DNA from: Deltaproteobacteria bacterium
GTDB taxonomy: Bacteria > Myxococcota_A > UBA9160 > UBA4427
Assembly (NCBI GenBank): GCA_002691205.1
Contig: NZHD01000045.1
Coordinates: forward strand, 1 to 34,106
Length of the DNA: 34,106 nt
Reading direction: 5' to 3'
Under the pieces are notes generated by a model. That model did no database searches and had not been told where the DNA came from. It was given only the letters and a program-made list of their open reading frames with translations. Each line of letters starts with the position of its first letter. Position 1 is the stretch's first letter. The translations under genes and the position numbers were made by a program. Shown piece after piece: positions 8,701-15,398 of the stretch.

Positions 8701-9001
8701 CCATTCGAAGCGCCTGCTCCTCGCGGCTCACAATGGGCGATCGCAAGGGGAGCCTTCCTGCGGGCGAAACAATCCAATCGCCTTCGGGCACGGCCGAACG
8801 CAGAGGCACATCGATCGCCTCAACCGGATCAAACTGGTTCGGGACAAGCCTAAAAGTCTCTGCTTCGACTTCACCCGAAAAAACGGCCGCAACGATGATT
8901 AAACTGAGCGCACACCCGAGGGAATGCGTATGTCGTCTTATCTCCGACTGAAACAAGTCTGGAGACCTCTTATCGGCATTGTTCCCGTGCCCAGTCCCCA
9001 C
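5798..9001 (-). CDS. TPR-containing membrane Ser/Thr protein kinase
   Basis: This 1067-residue protein phosphorylates Ser/Thr on unknown targets. Order: signal or anchor segment (28-45); a TPR-like, probably periplasmic region (115-230); a membrane helix (304-322); a beta-rich linker (330-515); a long TPR/HEAT-like helical array (535-760); and a PknB-type kinase at the C-terminus (798-1052). Kinase residues are intact: glycine loop GRGGMG 805-810, Lys827 in VALKRL, Glu847, HRDIKTGN 920-927 and DFGLAK 940-945. Most bacterial STPKs have an N-terminal kinase and a C-terminal sensor; here the order is reversed. The start is GTG at 9001 with GAGGA very close; a TTG at 8956 (AAGAGG 9 nt upstream) is a fair alternative and leaves a cleaner signal. 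The zinc-ribbon gene lies upstream on the same strand. Confidence 0.9.
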   Translation of the reverse strand: MGTGHGNNADKRSPDLFQSEIRRHTHSLGCALSLIIVAAVFSGEVEAETFRLVPNQFDPVEAIDVPLRSAVPEGDWIVSPAGRLPLRSPIVSREEQALRMAQYWPSLQTDQSESEVLQRDVSLNAAALYEAAGDWSSARYAYLRAIELGGGNFQVWRALAHVALLDRDPLLAEAAQFAALESIRDSVDAIELVERRAEVYRDLATLYMLEGRANDTAHVLEVAEGLDAPLPHVRAWLDRVRFPTAFAPQYSFFPKTVDWPEEPERGVQGELLVLVDKAHDSLPPWIRKEMSSVDAWSKVGSRRSLIFTVGMGFLALVALLRMIRQRGDLIVAVEHPEELRGVFRIQVTSRKPEEPGDLSVIRERIRKGGPATHHERHLVNRETQFNRLLSRRFWVRVEGMLLDPNNDEVLADFTDQKLVRIRHRRTVRLEFAAFPETCPVDFRVSWHQGLAEDVSVVVAGHPETLRRASEGLLRMQLVKGSHRLIVGGGDRVLERDVEVNSYQPACIDIDLGSEAVIFKGCPPAVQPYLLGDIESVSRHLELDGQADLAHRMLARFHSDRGQQTRAADHFESAGDFHEAALIYAREHDYERAAKLLIESNEPIEAAQMYRRMDNWIEAGRCYELGRDFERAVECYSEARAIDLWLSALERSGEVFKAAKLALENDRRPRAMRLLQCIASDDEDYAESTWLLTLAFEREGHFDLAAQQLERHIATFLPGSAASEKYSRLADLLEQSGSLERALEVLEDLRRREPTYPEVAPRIEMIRKQRSVSERSRVSLSEAKGLGDAATAFVSESRYEILEEIGRGGMGVVYQARDRRLDRIVALKRLPEDLRRYQPRAAQLFVREAQAAARLNHPHIVTVYDAGQEDGHLFIAMELLSGEPFNLILQERSRLRLSHLLAVASQVASALQYAHSQGVVHRDIKTGNLFLTTEDTVKVMDFGLAKMFEEVRGGTTVITGTPFYMSPEQVMGGAVDRQTDLYSLGVTLFELATGSVPFPNGDVAYHHRHTDPPDPRSLTPDLPAPVAELILNLLEKDPEQRCASADDLLDRLVDLRSRLLVSGEDSDG

Positions 9002-9319
9002 TTCCTCGACGCTCGGCGATTTTTGCCTTCATGACGCGACGTTCTTTGGGGCCCTTCTGAGCACGCCCTCATGATAACACCTGAGAACGGACGGCTGGAA
9101 ATTTAGCCTCGAAAACGCCTTCAGATCGAGATCAGATACAGAAAAGGCTTCCGACCGAGAAGGAAATTGCCCAACTTTGGTCATCCGAGAAGCCCTTCAA
9201 GACGCCTTGGCAGAGACCGATTTCAGTTGCGCTGCAAGAGATCCGCACATTGACTTGGAGGCTACACCCGTTTTCCGAATAAACCCCATGCCGCACTGGA
9301 CATCTGGGTCAAGCTTTCT
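9002..9319 (-). other. 318-bp gap between zinc-ribbon gene and kinase
   Basis: I see no gene here. The open frames on both strands are short, lack starts with SD sequences, and have no recognisable domain. On the minus strand a TATCAT hexamer lies about 75 nt before the kinase start and could be a -10 box, but no good -35 pairs with it. No terminator was found after the zinc-ribbon gene, so read-through into the kinase gene is possible. Confidence 0.4.
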
Positions 9320-10108
9320 TCAACTGGGCATGGGTTCAAATTGAAGAGACATTCGCCACGTGACAAAATCCACCGAATCAGCCAAGGCTGCGGCGGCGTA
9401 GCGAGTCGTTTCATCCATTCTGTCTACCAGAAGAATACCGCGCGTGATTTGCCCTGAACCGCACAAGTGCTTTTGCACCCAACCCAAACGTTGGAGCATG
9501 CTCGGTATCGGGTCAGTGGCCCCATCCGAACCGGCCACCATCACGACCACCCAATCGCCCGAAAGGCTACGAGCCAGCAAATCGATCTCTCCGACTTCTG
9601 TTTCAAAACCTACTCCGCACTGATTCCCTTCGGCATCCACCGACACATTCAGTTCTGGCTCAAGCAATTCTGGTCTCTCTGAAATCAGGTATTTGATTTG
9701 CGAAGACTCTACAGGCATCGCCAAGAAAGCCGACGGCGAGAGAACAGAGTCTTCCTTTTGAGCCACACTCGCTCTCTTCCCTTGAGCTCCAGGAGTTTTC
9801 TCTTTCTTGCGACCGTGACCTCTATGCGCTCTTGAATTCGTTGTTGTTGTCGTCATATTTCGATCCTTCTCAGCCCTAGGGATATCGACTCCTGAATCAA
9901 CATCTTTCTGCACGAGACCCTTGGGTCCAATGCTGGAAGGGGCCAACGCCTTCAAGCTCCCAGACGAAAGGCCTGCAGCGTCCGCCTCTACGGAAACTGA
10001 ACGCTGACCTGGCTGTGAGCCACGACCGCAATGTGGACAATTCATTTGCCCCACCGGAACGCGAGTATTGCACGCCTTGCAGTTCACCCAGGCTCCCTTC
10101 TTCGCCAA
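9320..10108 (-). CDS. Zinc-ribbon protein with degenerate NucS/DUF91-like nuclease domain
   Basis: In this 262-residue protein a zinc ribbon is formed by Cys10, Cys13, Cys24 and Cys27. A low-complexity linker follows (30-130), with a run of six Thr and basic His/Arg/Lys patches. The C-terminal domain (135-258) follows the PD-(D/E)XK plan of NucS/DUF91 endonucleases: PELLEPELNV, then GEIDLLAR with Asp176, LQRLGWVQ, RGILLVDRMDE and a YAAAAL-DFVTW tail. The E-x-K that should lie 14 residues after the Asp (VVELK in active enzymes) reads VVMVA, so Glu is Met190 and Lys is Ala192. Cleavage is therefore unlikely and a nucleic-acid-binding or scaffold role is inferred. The start shown is TTG; GTG at 10087 (residue 8) has a better SD (AAGGGAG, 5 nt) and keeps the ribbon. 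The fold call is from memory of the family pattern. Confidence 0.6.
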   Translation of the reverse strand: MAKKGAWVNCKACNTRVPVGQMNCPHCGRGSQPGQRSVSVEADAAGLSSGSLKALAPSSIGPKGLVQKDVDSGVDIPRAEKDRNMTTTTTNSRAHRGHGRKKEKTPGAQGKRASVAQKEDSVLSPSAFLAMPVESSQIKYLISERPELLEPELNVSVDAEGNQCGVGFETEVGEIDLLARSLSGDWVVVMVAGSDGATDPIPSMLQRLGWVQKHLCGSGQITRGILLVDRMDETTRYAAAALADSVDFVTWRMSLQFEPMPS

Positions 10109-10242
10109 CTCTTCAAACCGACGTCTTTGTACATCGTCTAAACAGTGGGAAGAACTTGAGACCGACAGTTCGAAGCAGAACTAAAGAAGCTCGATCCCAC
10201 GCGCACACTCAACCAATATGCGGATAAGTTGCCGGAGAGCGT

Positions 10243-11517
10243 CTACTCGCGTGTGATTTCAGCGCCTAGACCTAAGAGTTTTTGTTCCAAATTCTCGTAG
10301 CCTCGATCTAGAATCTCTGCGTTCTGAACGACGCTTGGGCGACCCTCTGCGCAAAGTGCGGCGATCAAGAGAGCCATTCCTGCCCGAATATCCGGGCTCC
10401 GGACCGTCTGACCACGAAGGCGCGTTTTTCCTGAGACTAAAACACGATGGGGATCGCAGACAATGATGTTTCCGCCCATTTGGATCAGAGGATCCACAAA
10501 GTACATTCGGCTCTCAAACATTTTCTCAAAAAAGAGAACAGAACCTTCGCTCTGAGTCGCGAGAACCAGCATGGGACTCATCATGTCGGATGGGAACTGA
10601 GGCCATGGACCATCGTCAATGGTCGGTGTCACACGGCCCTCATCCATTAAAATTTTTGGATCCTGTCCCGATGCCAAGTGAATCCGGTCACTCTCCAGGT
10701 CAAGCTTGATTCCAAGCCTCTCAAAAACCCGATTGATCATCCAGTAGTGTCCGCGGGAAGTCCCCCGCACAGTCAGCTCACCTCCGGTGGCCGCCGCCAA
10801 AGCGAGATAACTTCCCACTTCGATATGGTCTGAAACGATCTCGTGCTCTGTTCCGTGAAGAGAATCGACTCCTTGAATGACGAGAGTATTGCTCCCTAAT
10901 CCATCGATACTCGCTCCCATACTCACAAGCATCCGCGCTAAATCTTGAACGTGCGGCTCACTGGCCGCGTTCAGAAGAGTGGTCTCTCCTTCCGCAACAA
11001 CTGCGGCCATCAAGACATGCTCGGTGGCCGTCACACTGGCCTCATCGAAAAAGAGCATCGCTCCCTTAAAACGACCTTCGAGATGGAAGTCAAGAGCCTC
11101 TGCATCAGCCTTGACTCCGAGTCCACGCAAACCATAGTAATGGGCATCCAAGCGCCGCCGACCGATCTGATCCCCCCCCGGCGGAGAGAGGCGCGCACGA
11201 CCCATTCTATGAAGCAGTGGGGCGACAAATAAAAAAGAGGATCGAACTCGCTCGCACAGTTCATAGGGGATTTCATCGCTCTGCAGATGCTCAGCCCGAA
11301 TTCTGACCTCATCTCCCTGGCGAACAACGGAAGCTCCCAGATGAGTGAGTATGTCGAGCATGCACTGCACATCCAGAATGCCGGGCACGTTTTTTAGGAC
11401 CACTTCTTGATCCGTCAAAAGCGCAGCGGCCACCATGGGCAACGCAGCATTTTTATTGCCGCTGGCTTTAACCTCGCCTTGCAGCGGCTTGCCTCCGTGG
11501 ATGACAAACTGACTCAT
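10243..11517 (-). CDS. murA: UDP-GlcNAc 1-carboxyvinyltransferase MurA, Asp active site
   Basis: MurA adds enolpyruvate from PEP to UDP-GlcNAc, the first committed step of peptidoglycan synthesis. From ATG 11517 it is 424 residues, the normal length; the open frame reaches 27 codons further but the MSQFVIHGG start fits the family. ASGNKNAALP (18-27) holds the conserved Lys-Asn pair. The catalytic loop reads PPGGDQIGRR, so the residue matching E. coli Cys115 is Asp116. A Cys-to-Asp change here is known from Mycobacterium tuberculosis and Chlamydia and makes the enzyme insensitive to fosfomycin while keeping activity. The Asp codon (11170-11172) abuts a run of eight C on the plus strand (11172-11179). 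It diverges from the hotdog gene across 230 bp. Confidence 0.93.
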   Translation of the reverse strand: MSQFVIHGGKPLQGEVKASGNKNAALPMVAAALLTDQEVVLKNVPGILDVQCMLDILTHLGASVVRQGDEVRIRAEHLQSDEIPYELCERVRSSFLFVAPLLHRMGRARLSPPGGDQIGRRRLDAHYYGLRGLGVKADAEALDFHLEGRFKGAMLFFDEASVTATEHVLMAAVVAEGETTLLNAASEPHVQDLARMLVSMGASIDGLGSNTLVIQGVDSLHGTEHEIVSDHIEVGSYLALAAATGGELTVRGTSRGHYWMINRVFERLGIKLDLESDRIHLASGQDPKILMDEGRVTPTIDDGPWPQFPSDMMSPMLVLATQSEGSVLFFEKMFESRMYFVDPLIQMGGNIIVCDPHRVLVSGKTRLRGQTVRSPDIRAGMALLIAALCAEGRPSVVQNAEILDRGYENLEQKLLGLGAEITRE

Positions 11518-11747
11518 CTCTTCCGCGTGGCCCTTTTCTCTTTGGGCTTGATGATTCCAGCCCGGGTGAAACCAGAGCGTAGGCCGTCCTTTGGCCACCG
11601 ACCATACCTATCAAAAGACCGTTCTCATTTCCGACCCCCGACCGCCCTCTTCTCAAAATCATTCACTATCCTCCCCAGACGACCCGGATCAACGGGCTGG
11701 GCGCCTGAGCCCGGACGCCCCCGAACTAAAACGGAGCCCCATCCAAA

Positions 11748-12254
11748 ATGACCAAAAAGATTCCCGGCCCCTACCCTGATTCCGAAATGAAGCATTTCCT
11801 AGATACCTTTCTCTACACCGAGTCTGCCTTTCTGATCGACGAAGTGATCGCTATGGATCCCAAAGAGCACTCCATAGAGGCGCGGATGGATACCCTGAGA
11901 CCCCTTCCATTCTCTCAGGCGCAACGCGTATCCCCCAACCATCCCGCCCATGTGTCTGGCGCCGAGATCGTGATGACGACGGGAAGCTTAGGCTGCCTCC
12001 ACGCTTGGTTCTTTCATGGTTGTCGCTGGGACGAGGGCTGGGCCGGATTCGGCAACCGAATTCACCGCGCCGACTTTAAACGACTGGCGGAAATCGGCCC
12101 TCCTCTCCACCTCAAATCTAAAGAGGTCCGAAAACGCAGCGGCGCGAACCGTGTGGTGATGCGAGTCGCTTTTGATTTTTGGCAAGAGAACGAACTCGTC
12201 TACACCAGCGAACAATCGGCCATGTTTTTCAAAGAAAAAATCCTGTCCGAATAA
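11748..12254 (+). CDS. Hotdog-fold protein, FabZ/thioesterase-like
   Basis: This 168-residue protein looks like a single hotdog domain. It has a helix-rich start, an SPNHPAHVSGAEIVMTTGSL segment (62-81) aligned with the His-loop and central helix of FabA/FabZ and acyl thioesterases, and beta strands to the end (HLKSKEV, NRVVMRVAFDFW, ELVYTSEQSAMFF). The Glu of the FabZ active site has no clear match (Met76 falls there), so dehydratase activity is doubtful and an acyl-thioester hydrolase or binding role is equally possible. The start ATG has only a distant GGAG. It is divergent from murA and upstream of the ExeA-like gene on the same strand, 141 nt apart. The family call rests on pattern, not on a specific match. 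Confidence 0.55.
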   Translation: MTKKIPGPYPDSEMKHFLDTFLYTESAFLIDEVIAMDPKEHSIEARMDTLRPLPFSQAQRVSPNHPAHVSGAEIVMTTGSLGCLHAWFFHGCRWDEGWAGFGNRIHRADFKRLAEIGPPLHLKSKEVRKRSGANRVVMRVAFDFWQENELVYTSEQSAMFFKEKILSE

Positions 12255-12358
12255 CTCACCCTCGTGTCATTTCTCAAAAGAATGTGATCCCGGACACACA
12301 AATCATCAAACACGAAACATGAACCTAAAAAAATGTGCTCAAGGCCAACCCGCCGTTC

Positions 12359-12377
12359 GACCGATTCAAATTCGGTC
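12359..12377 (+). promoter_or_regulatory. Perfect 6-7-6 dyad before the ATPase gene
   Basis: GACCGA (12359-12364) and TCGGTC (12372-12377) are exact inverted repeats around a 7-nt loop, ending 7 nt before the AAGAGG ribosome-binding site of the ExeA-like gene. It could be an operator or a leader hairpin controlling access to the ribosome. No regulator for it is identified. Confidence 0.3.
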
Positions 12378-12395
12378 AGATGACAAGAGGTGGCC

Positions 12396-13823
12396 ATGCC
12401 GCAGCACAACGAATTCTTTCAGTTCTCGTTTCGACCTTTCGATGCCGATGGCCAGAACACACCCGTCATGGGGACAGAAGCACTGCAACGTGCCTTTGAG
12501 TACATTCGATCTGCGCTCTCACGAGATGTTCCTGTCATTCTTCTTCATGGACCTAAAGGGATTGGAAAAAGCAGCTTGGCACGAACGCTGCCCCGATTGC
12601 TCGCAAAGTCCAGAAGCATCGCCCTATACAGTCGCCCCGAAACTCAGCTCTTAAAAGATGCACTCCGTGCGCTCCAAAGACCAAACACTTCGCAGCCTTC
12701 CAACACTAGAGCACCCGTTTTGATTTTTGATAACGCGGAGGAAGGACCAGCCGACTTCCTCAAAGAGCTCGGCACGGCGCTCACCCATTGGAAAACATCG
12801 CCTGGTCTGACATGCATTTTGCTTATGACCTCCGATGGAAAAAAGTCGGAACAGGGATCGCTCCTGCCTCAGGCCCTCGACGGCCTCGTCTCAGAAGAGA
12901 TTGCAATCAACCCCCTCTCCGAGCTCGGTGTAAAACGCTATGTCGAACGGCATCTCGCAAGAGCTGACGGAAGAACCGAGGGACTCTTTGTCGATGAAAC
13001 ATTCCGAATCCTCTACCAAGAAAGTGAAGGGATTCCTCAAAAAGTAAGTCGACTGTGCGAAAAACTGATTCAAAATGCGGCCGAAAAAGAAACAACCGTC
13101 ATTGAACCTCGCTGGCTCAAAGAACAAACTCCTCCCAAAAATCGCGTTGTCGCTCAATCCGATGGACCTCAAACACAGCGTAATCCCCAATTGCGAGTGA
13201 ATCCCGAAATCGCTGTATTAGAACCAGTCTCCGAACTCCAAACCACGGCATCACCGGCGATGATCAGCGACGGCCAACTGGACCAACAAAAGAAAACGGC
13301 GTCCGAGCAAAAAAAATCGATCAAATTCCTTGGGCCGATAACTTTGATCGGATTAGGTATAGCCCTGATCGCATGGGCTCTGTTTTTTGGGCCGCTTACC
13401 TTAACTGAAGCTAAAATTAGTCCAACAAGATTCGACCAGTCCCTCTCGAAAAACGAAATATCAGAAAATCTCGACATCCAAGGTTCTGAAACCGGCCTCA
13501 ACTCGGAAACTTCAACATCAAAGGCCAACGTCGTCCCGGCAGCCCCTCTGCCTGTTTTTAAGGGACAAGCGCTTGAACCTAGGACGTGGTCGCCCCCTCA
13601 AATTTACCAACCCAGCGCTCCTACAAAACTAGAAGCACCTCTACGATGGACCGACCATCGCAGACTCCTCATGCAGTTCCAACTCGCAACCGGTCAAAAC
13701 TTAAAAACAGAAGCTTTTGAAAAAGATTCACGACAGCTTTTCCCCTTTTATCATTCGGAATCGCAAGCGAACTTCAAAGCTGAAGTATCTCCAGCGATCA
13801 CAGCAGAAACAAACACTCAGTAG
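12396..13823 (+). CDS. ExeA-like membrane AAA+ ATPase
   Basis: This 475-residue protein has an N-terminal AAA+ domain of the ExeA/GspA type, opening with FFQFSFRPFD where family members often have a FGL-x-PF motif. It continues with Walker A GPKGIGKSS (52-60), Walker B VLIFDNAE (108-115) and a sensor-2 region EGIPQKVSRLCE (211-222). A hydrophilic linker leads to one membrane helix (312-331) and a 140-residue Ser/Thr/Pro-rich extracytoplasmic tail with no recognised peptidoglycan-binding domain. ExeA relatives help place secretins or cell-envelope machines through the wall. No secretion genes are here, so the partner is unknown. ATG 12396 is preferred to GTG 12390 because AAGAGG lies 5 nt before it. 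Base composition is more AT-rich than the neighbours, especially in the tail. Confidence 0.7.
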   Translation: MPQHNEFFQFSFRPFDADGQNTPVMGTEALQRAFEYIRSALSRDVPVILLHGPKGIGKSSLARTLPRLLAKSRSIALYSRPETQLLKDALRALQRPNTSQPSNTRAPVLIFDNAEEGPADFLKELGTALTHWKTSPGLTCILLMTSDGKKSEQGSLLPQALDGLVSEEIAINPLSELGVKRYVERHLARADGRTEGLFVDETFRILYQESEGIPQKVSRLCEKLIQNAAEKETTVIEPRWLKEQTPPKNRVVAQSDGPQTQRNPQLRVNPEIAVLEPVSELQTTASPAMISDGQLDQQKKTASEQKKSIKFLGPITLIGLGIALIAWALFFGPLTLTEAKISPTRFDQSLSKNEISENLDIQGSETGLNSETSTSKANVVPAAPLPVFKGQALEPRTWSPPQIYQPSAPTKLEAPLRWTDHRRLLMQFQLATGQNLKTEAFEKDSRQLFPFYHSESQANFKAEVSPAITAETNTQ

Positions 13824-13956
13824 ACCCTGCATAACGCTCCCCACAAAGGCCCAAGCACCCCTCGCCTAGATACAAATTTATTTTCGTCCAGCCGTGCCGA
13901 CATGGTAGGCTCCCCTGTATGGAAATAGCCAACAACACCTCAGAGCGGAATCCTCG

Positions 13957-14340
13957 GTGAGTCGCTTCTCTTTGGGCGCTCGAATACGTAGCTTTACCTA
14001 CGCACTGCGCGGTCTCGGTTTCATGCTTCGCACCCAGCACAACGCCTGGATCCATCTTGCCATGAGCGTCGCGGTCATCGGGACCGCATCCGCCCTCGAC
14101 CTCTCGAGCTCCGATTGGTGCTGGCTTATCCTCGCCATGGTCGGGGTCTGGGCCGCCGAAGCCTTCAACACCTCCATCGAAGAACTGGCCGATGCTCTGC
14201 ATCCAGAACCCAACAAACGAATTGCCCACGCAAAAGATGTAGCCGCAGGTGCGGTACTGATTCTCGCCATCGGAGCTTCAGCCATTGGACTGATTATTTT
14301 GGGACCACCCCTGCTTAATTTTTTAAGGGCCTCTCTGTGA
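13957..14340 (+). CDS. dgkA: DgkA-family diacylglycerol/undecaprenol kinase
   Basis: This small integral-membrane kinase phosphorylates a lipid alcohol with ATP. Its 127 residues and three membrane helices (about 33-48, 53-70, 97-117) match the family. Catalytic and metal-binding residues are seen in AAEAFNTSIEELAD: Glu68, Asn71, Glu75 and Asp79, followed by AKD at 92-94. The HPEPNKRIAHAKDVAAGAV loop resembles the undecaprenol-kinase side of the family rather than the E. coli enzyme, so the substrate may be undecaprenol, which would feed wall precursor recycling. The start is GTG with a poor SD. It stands alone, 133 nt after the ATPase gene. Confidence 0.85.
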   Translation: MSRFSLGARIRSFTYALRGLGFMLRTQHNAWIHLAMSVAVIGTASALDLSSSDWCWLILAMVGVWAAEAFNTSIEELADALHPEPNKRIAHAKDVAAGAVLILAIGASAIGLIILGPPLLNFLRASL

Positions 14341-14551
14341 TGCGAAGTGCGATCTCAGAAATTGCGCGTTCTCAAGTCGGGCGATAAGCCAATCCGAGCT
14401 GATTCTCTTCACCTCTCAGAAATAGATCAAGATCCGGAGAGAATGCTCTATTCGTTATACGACTCGGATCAATGACCCTAGAGATTCAACGTCCCCCCAC
14501 ACTCCACCCCGATCGCTTTAAAAGGTTCTTTGGGCGGCCTCCTGTTCACAG

Positions 14552-14564
14552 TTCACGACGTGAA
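14552..14564. promoter_or_regulatory. Perfect palindrome TTCACGACGTGAA
   Basis: TTCACG and CGTGAA are exact inverted repeats around one A. The preceding bases repeat the half-site once more (GTTCAC from 14544 and again from 14551). The site lies about 120 nt upstream of the winged-helix regulator gene and could bind a dimeric repressor or activator; none is identified. Confidence 0.3.
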
Positions 14565-14594
14565 TATAAAATTCGACAAAGAGAGCGACTTAGT

Positions 14595-14642
14595 ACACAA
14601 GCGGACACAAACGGACACTCACGCGACACCTTTGACTTGACG
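14595..14642 (+). promoter_or_regulatory. 10-bp-periodic ACAC repeats abutting a TTGAC element
   Basis: ACAC occurs at 14595, 14605, 14615 and 14626, that is at 10, 10 and 11 bp. The two middle copies sit in identical CGGACAC units (14602-14608 and 14612-14618). TTGACT (14632) and TTGACG (14637) follow at once, with TATGCT at 14661 as a possible -10. Direct repeats at helical periodicity next to a -35 are the usual architecture for OmpR/PhoB-type winged-helix proteins, and such a protein is encoded 45 nt downstream. Confidence 0.45.
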
Positions 14643-14686
14643 GATCAGAAACACTCTAGATATGCTTTTTACGAGGAGGCCTGTTG

Positions 14687-15244
14687 ATGTTTTATCGATT
14701 CGAAAATTTTGAATTTGACACTTCCGAAAATCAAGCCTTTCGCAAAGGTGTACACATTCAGATGCGCCCTAAGCTTGTAGAATTAATCCACCATCTCGTC
14801 AAAAATCATGGACAACTCGTCCCGCGGAATGAACTCCTTCAGAGGCTTTGGCCAGACGTTAAGGTTGGAGAGACCTCACTCTCCACACTCATCAACGAAG
14901 CCCGTGAGCAACTTGGCGATTCCGGGGCTCGCCAGGAGCTCATCCGTACCGAACCCAAGCGCGGATATCGGTTAATCGATCAAATTAAGTCATGCGGACA
15001 AAAAAAGAGCCTTGGGCAGTTTAGAGGCTTAGATATGAAAGTATCTCAAACTCTGGCCTCTCGTGAGACTCAAGAGAAAAACAAAGCCCTTCCCATCTAC
15101 GACTCAAATCACTCCGCGCTTCTTTCATCCCTCCGAGCGGGTCAAACCGCGATTCGGAACGGCGACCTCGGTACCGCTGCGCATTGCTTGGAAGACGCAC
15201 TTGAAATCAGTCTGACCCGTCTTTGGTCTAATCCCACGCCTTAA
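14687..15244 (+). CDS. Winged-helix transcriptional regulator (OmpR/CadC-type DNA-binding domain)
   Basis: In this 185-residue protein residues 1-98 form a trans_reg_C winged helix: an N-terminal beta sheet (YRFENFEFD), LVPRNELLQRLWPD, recognition helix SLSTLINEAREQLGD (64-78) and wing IRTEPKRGYRL (86-96). It lacks a receiver domain in front and a membrane helix behind, unlike two-component regulators or CadC. The C-terminus (100-185) is a charged linker plus a single TPR-like pair (LRAGQTAIRNGDLGTAAHCLEDAL). It may be a cut-down CadC/SARP-like factor. ATG 14687 is preferred to the TTG just before it because GAGGAGG lies 7 nt upstream. The periodic repeats upstream suggest that it regulates itself. 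Confidence 0.8.
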   Translation: MFYRFENFEFDTSENQAFRKGVHIQMRPKLVELIHHLVKNHGQLVPRNELLQRLWPDVKVGETSLSTLINEAREQLGDSGARQELIRTEPKRGYRLIDQIKSCGQKKSLGQFRGLDMKVSQTLASRETQEKNKALPIYDSNHSALLSSLRAGQTAIRNGDLGTAAHCLEDALEISLTRLWSNPTP

Positions 15245-15398
15245 GGCCTGCATTGCATGGAGGCATGAACTCCTGAAGGCGCACGATAAAGTCAACCGAA
15301 GAAGAGACCAGGGAGTCGCCTAAGATGTGTACGGATGGCTTCCAGACTCAGGTTCTTGGCTAGGGGCTGCGCGTTGATCACAACCCACCCAAGCTCCC

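Larger units (their letters stand above)
14341..14686 (+). other. 346-bp gap with regulatory repeats before the wHTH gene
   Basis: No credible gene: a 71-codon frame (14472-14687) has no SD and no family features. The right half is dense in possible regulatory DNA: a perfect 13-bp palindrome, a 10-bp-periodic ACAC array and two overlapping TTGAC elements (listed separately). Confidence 0.5.

Noticed and set aside
8098..8853. 251-codon plus-strand open frame antisense to the kinase
   Set aside because: Composition is a mirror of the kinase frame, Arg/Pro-rich with no domain; the kinase frame is clearly real.
9130..9290. Gene remnant between zinc-ribbon gene and kinase
   Set aside because: Short frames on both strands without starts, SD or recognisable family.
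11170..11179. Frameshift at the C8 homopolymer in murA
   Set aside because: The frame is intact on both sides with conserved motifs, so the run is read correctly as given.
11518..11598. N-terminal extension of murA by 27 codons
   Set aside because: Extra residues are not part of the MurA fold; the protein from 11517 has the normal length and start.
14595..14630. CRISPR-like or mobile-element repeat
   Set aside because: Units are only 7-10 bp, directly abutting, with no spacers; the pattern fits an operator.
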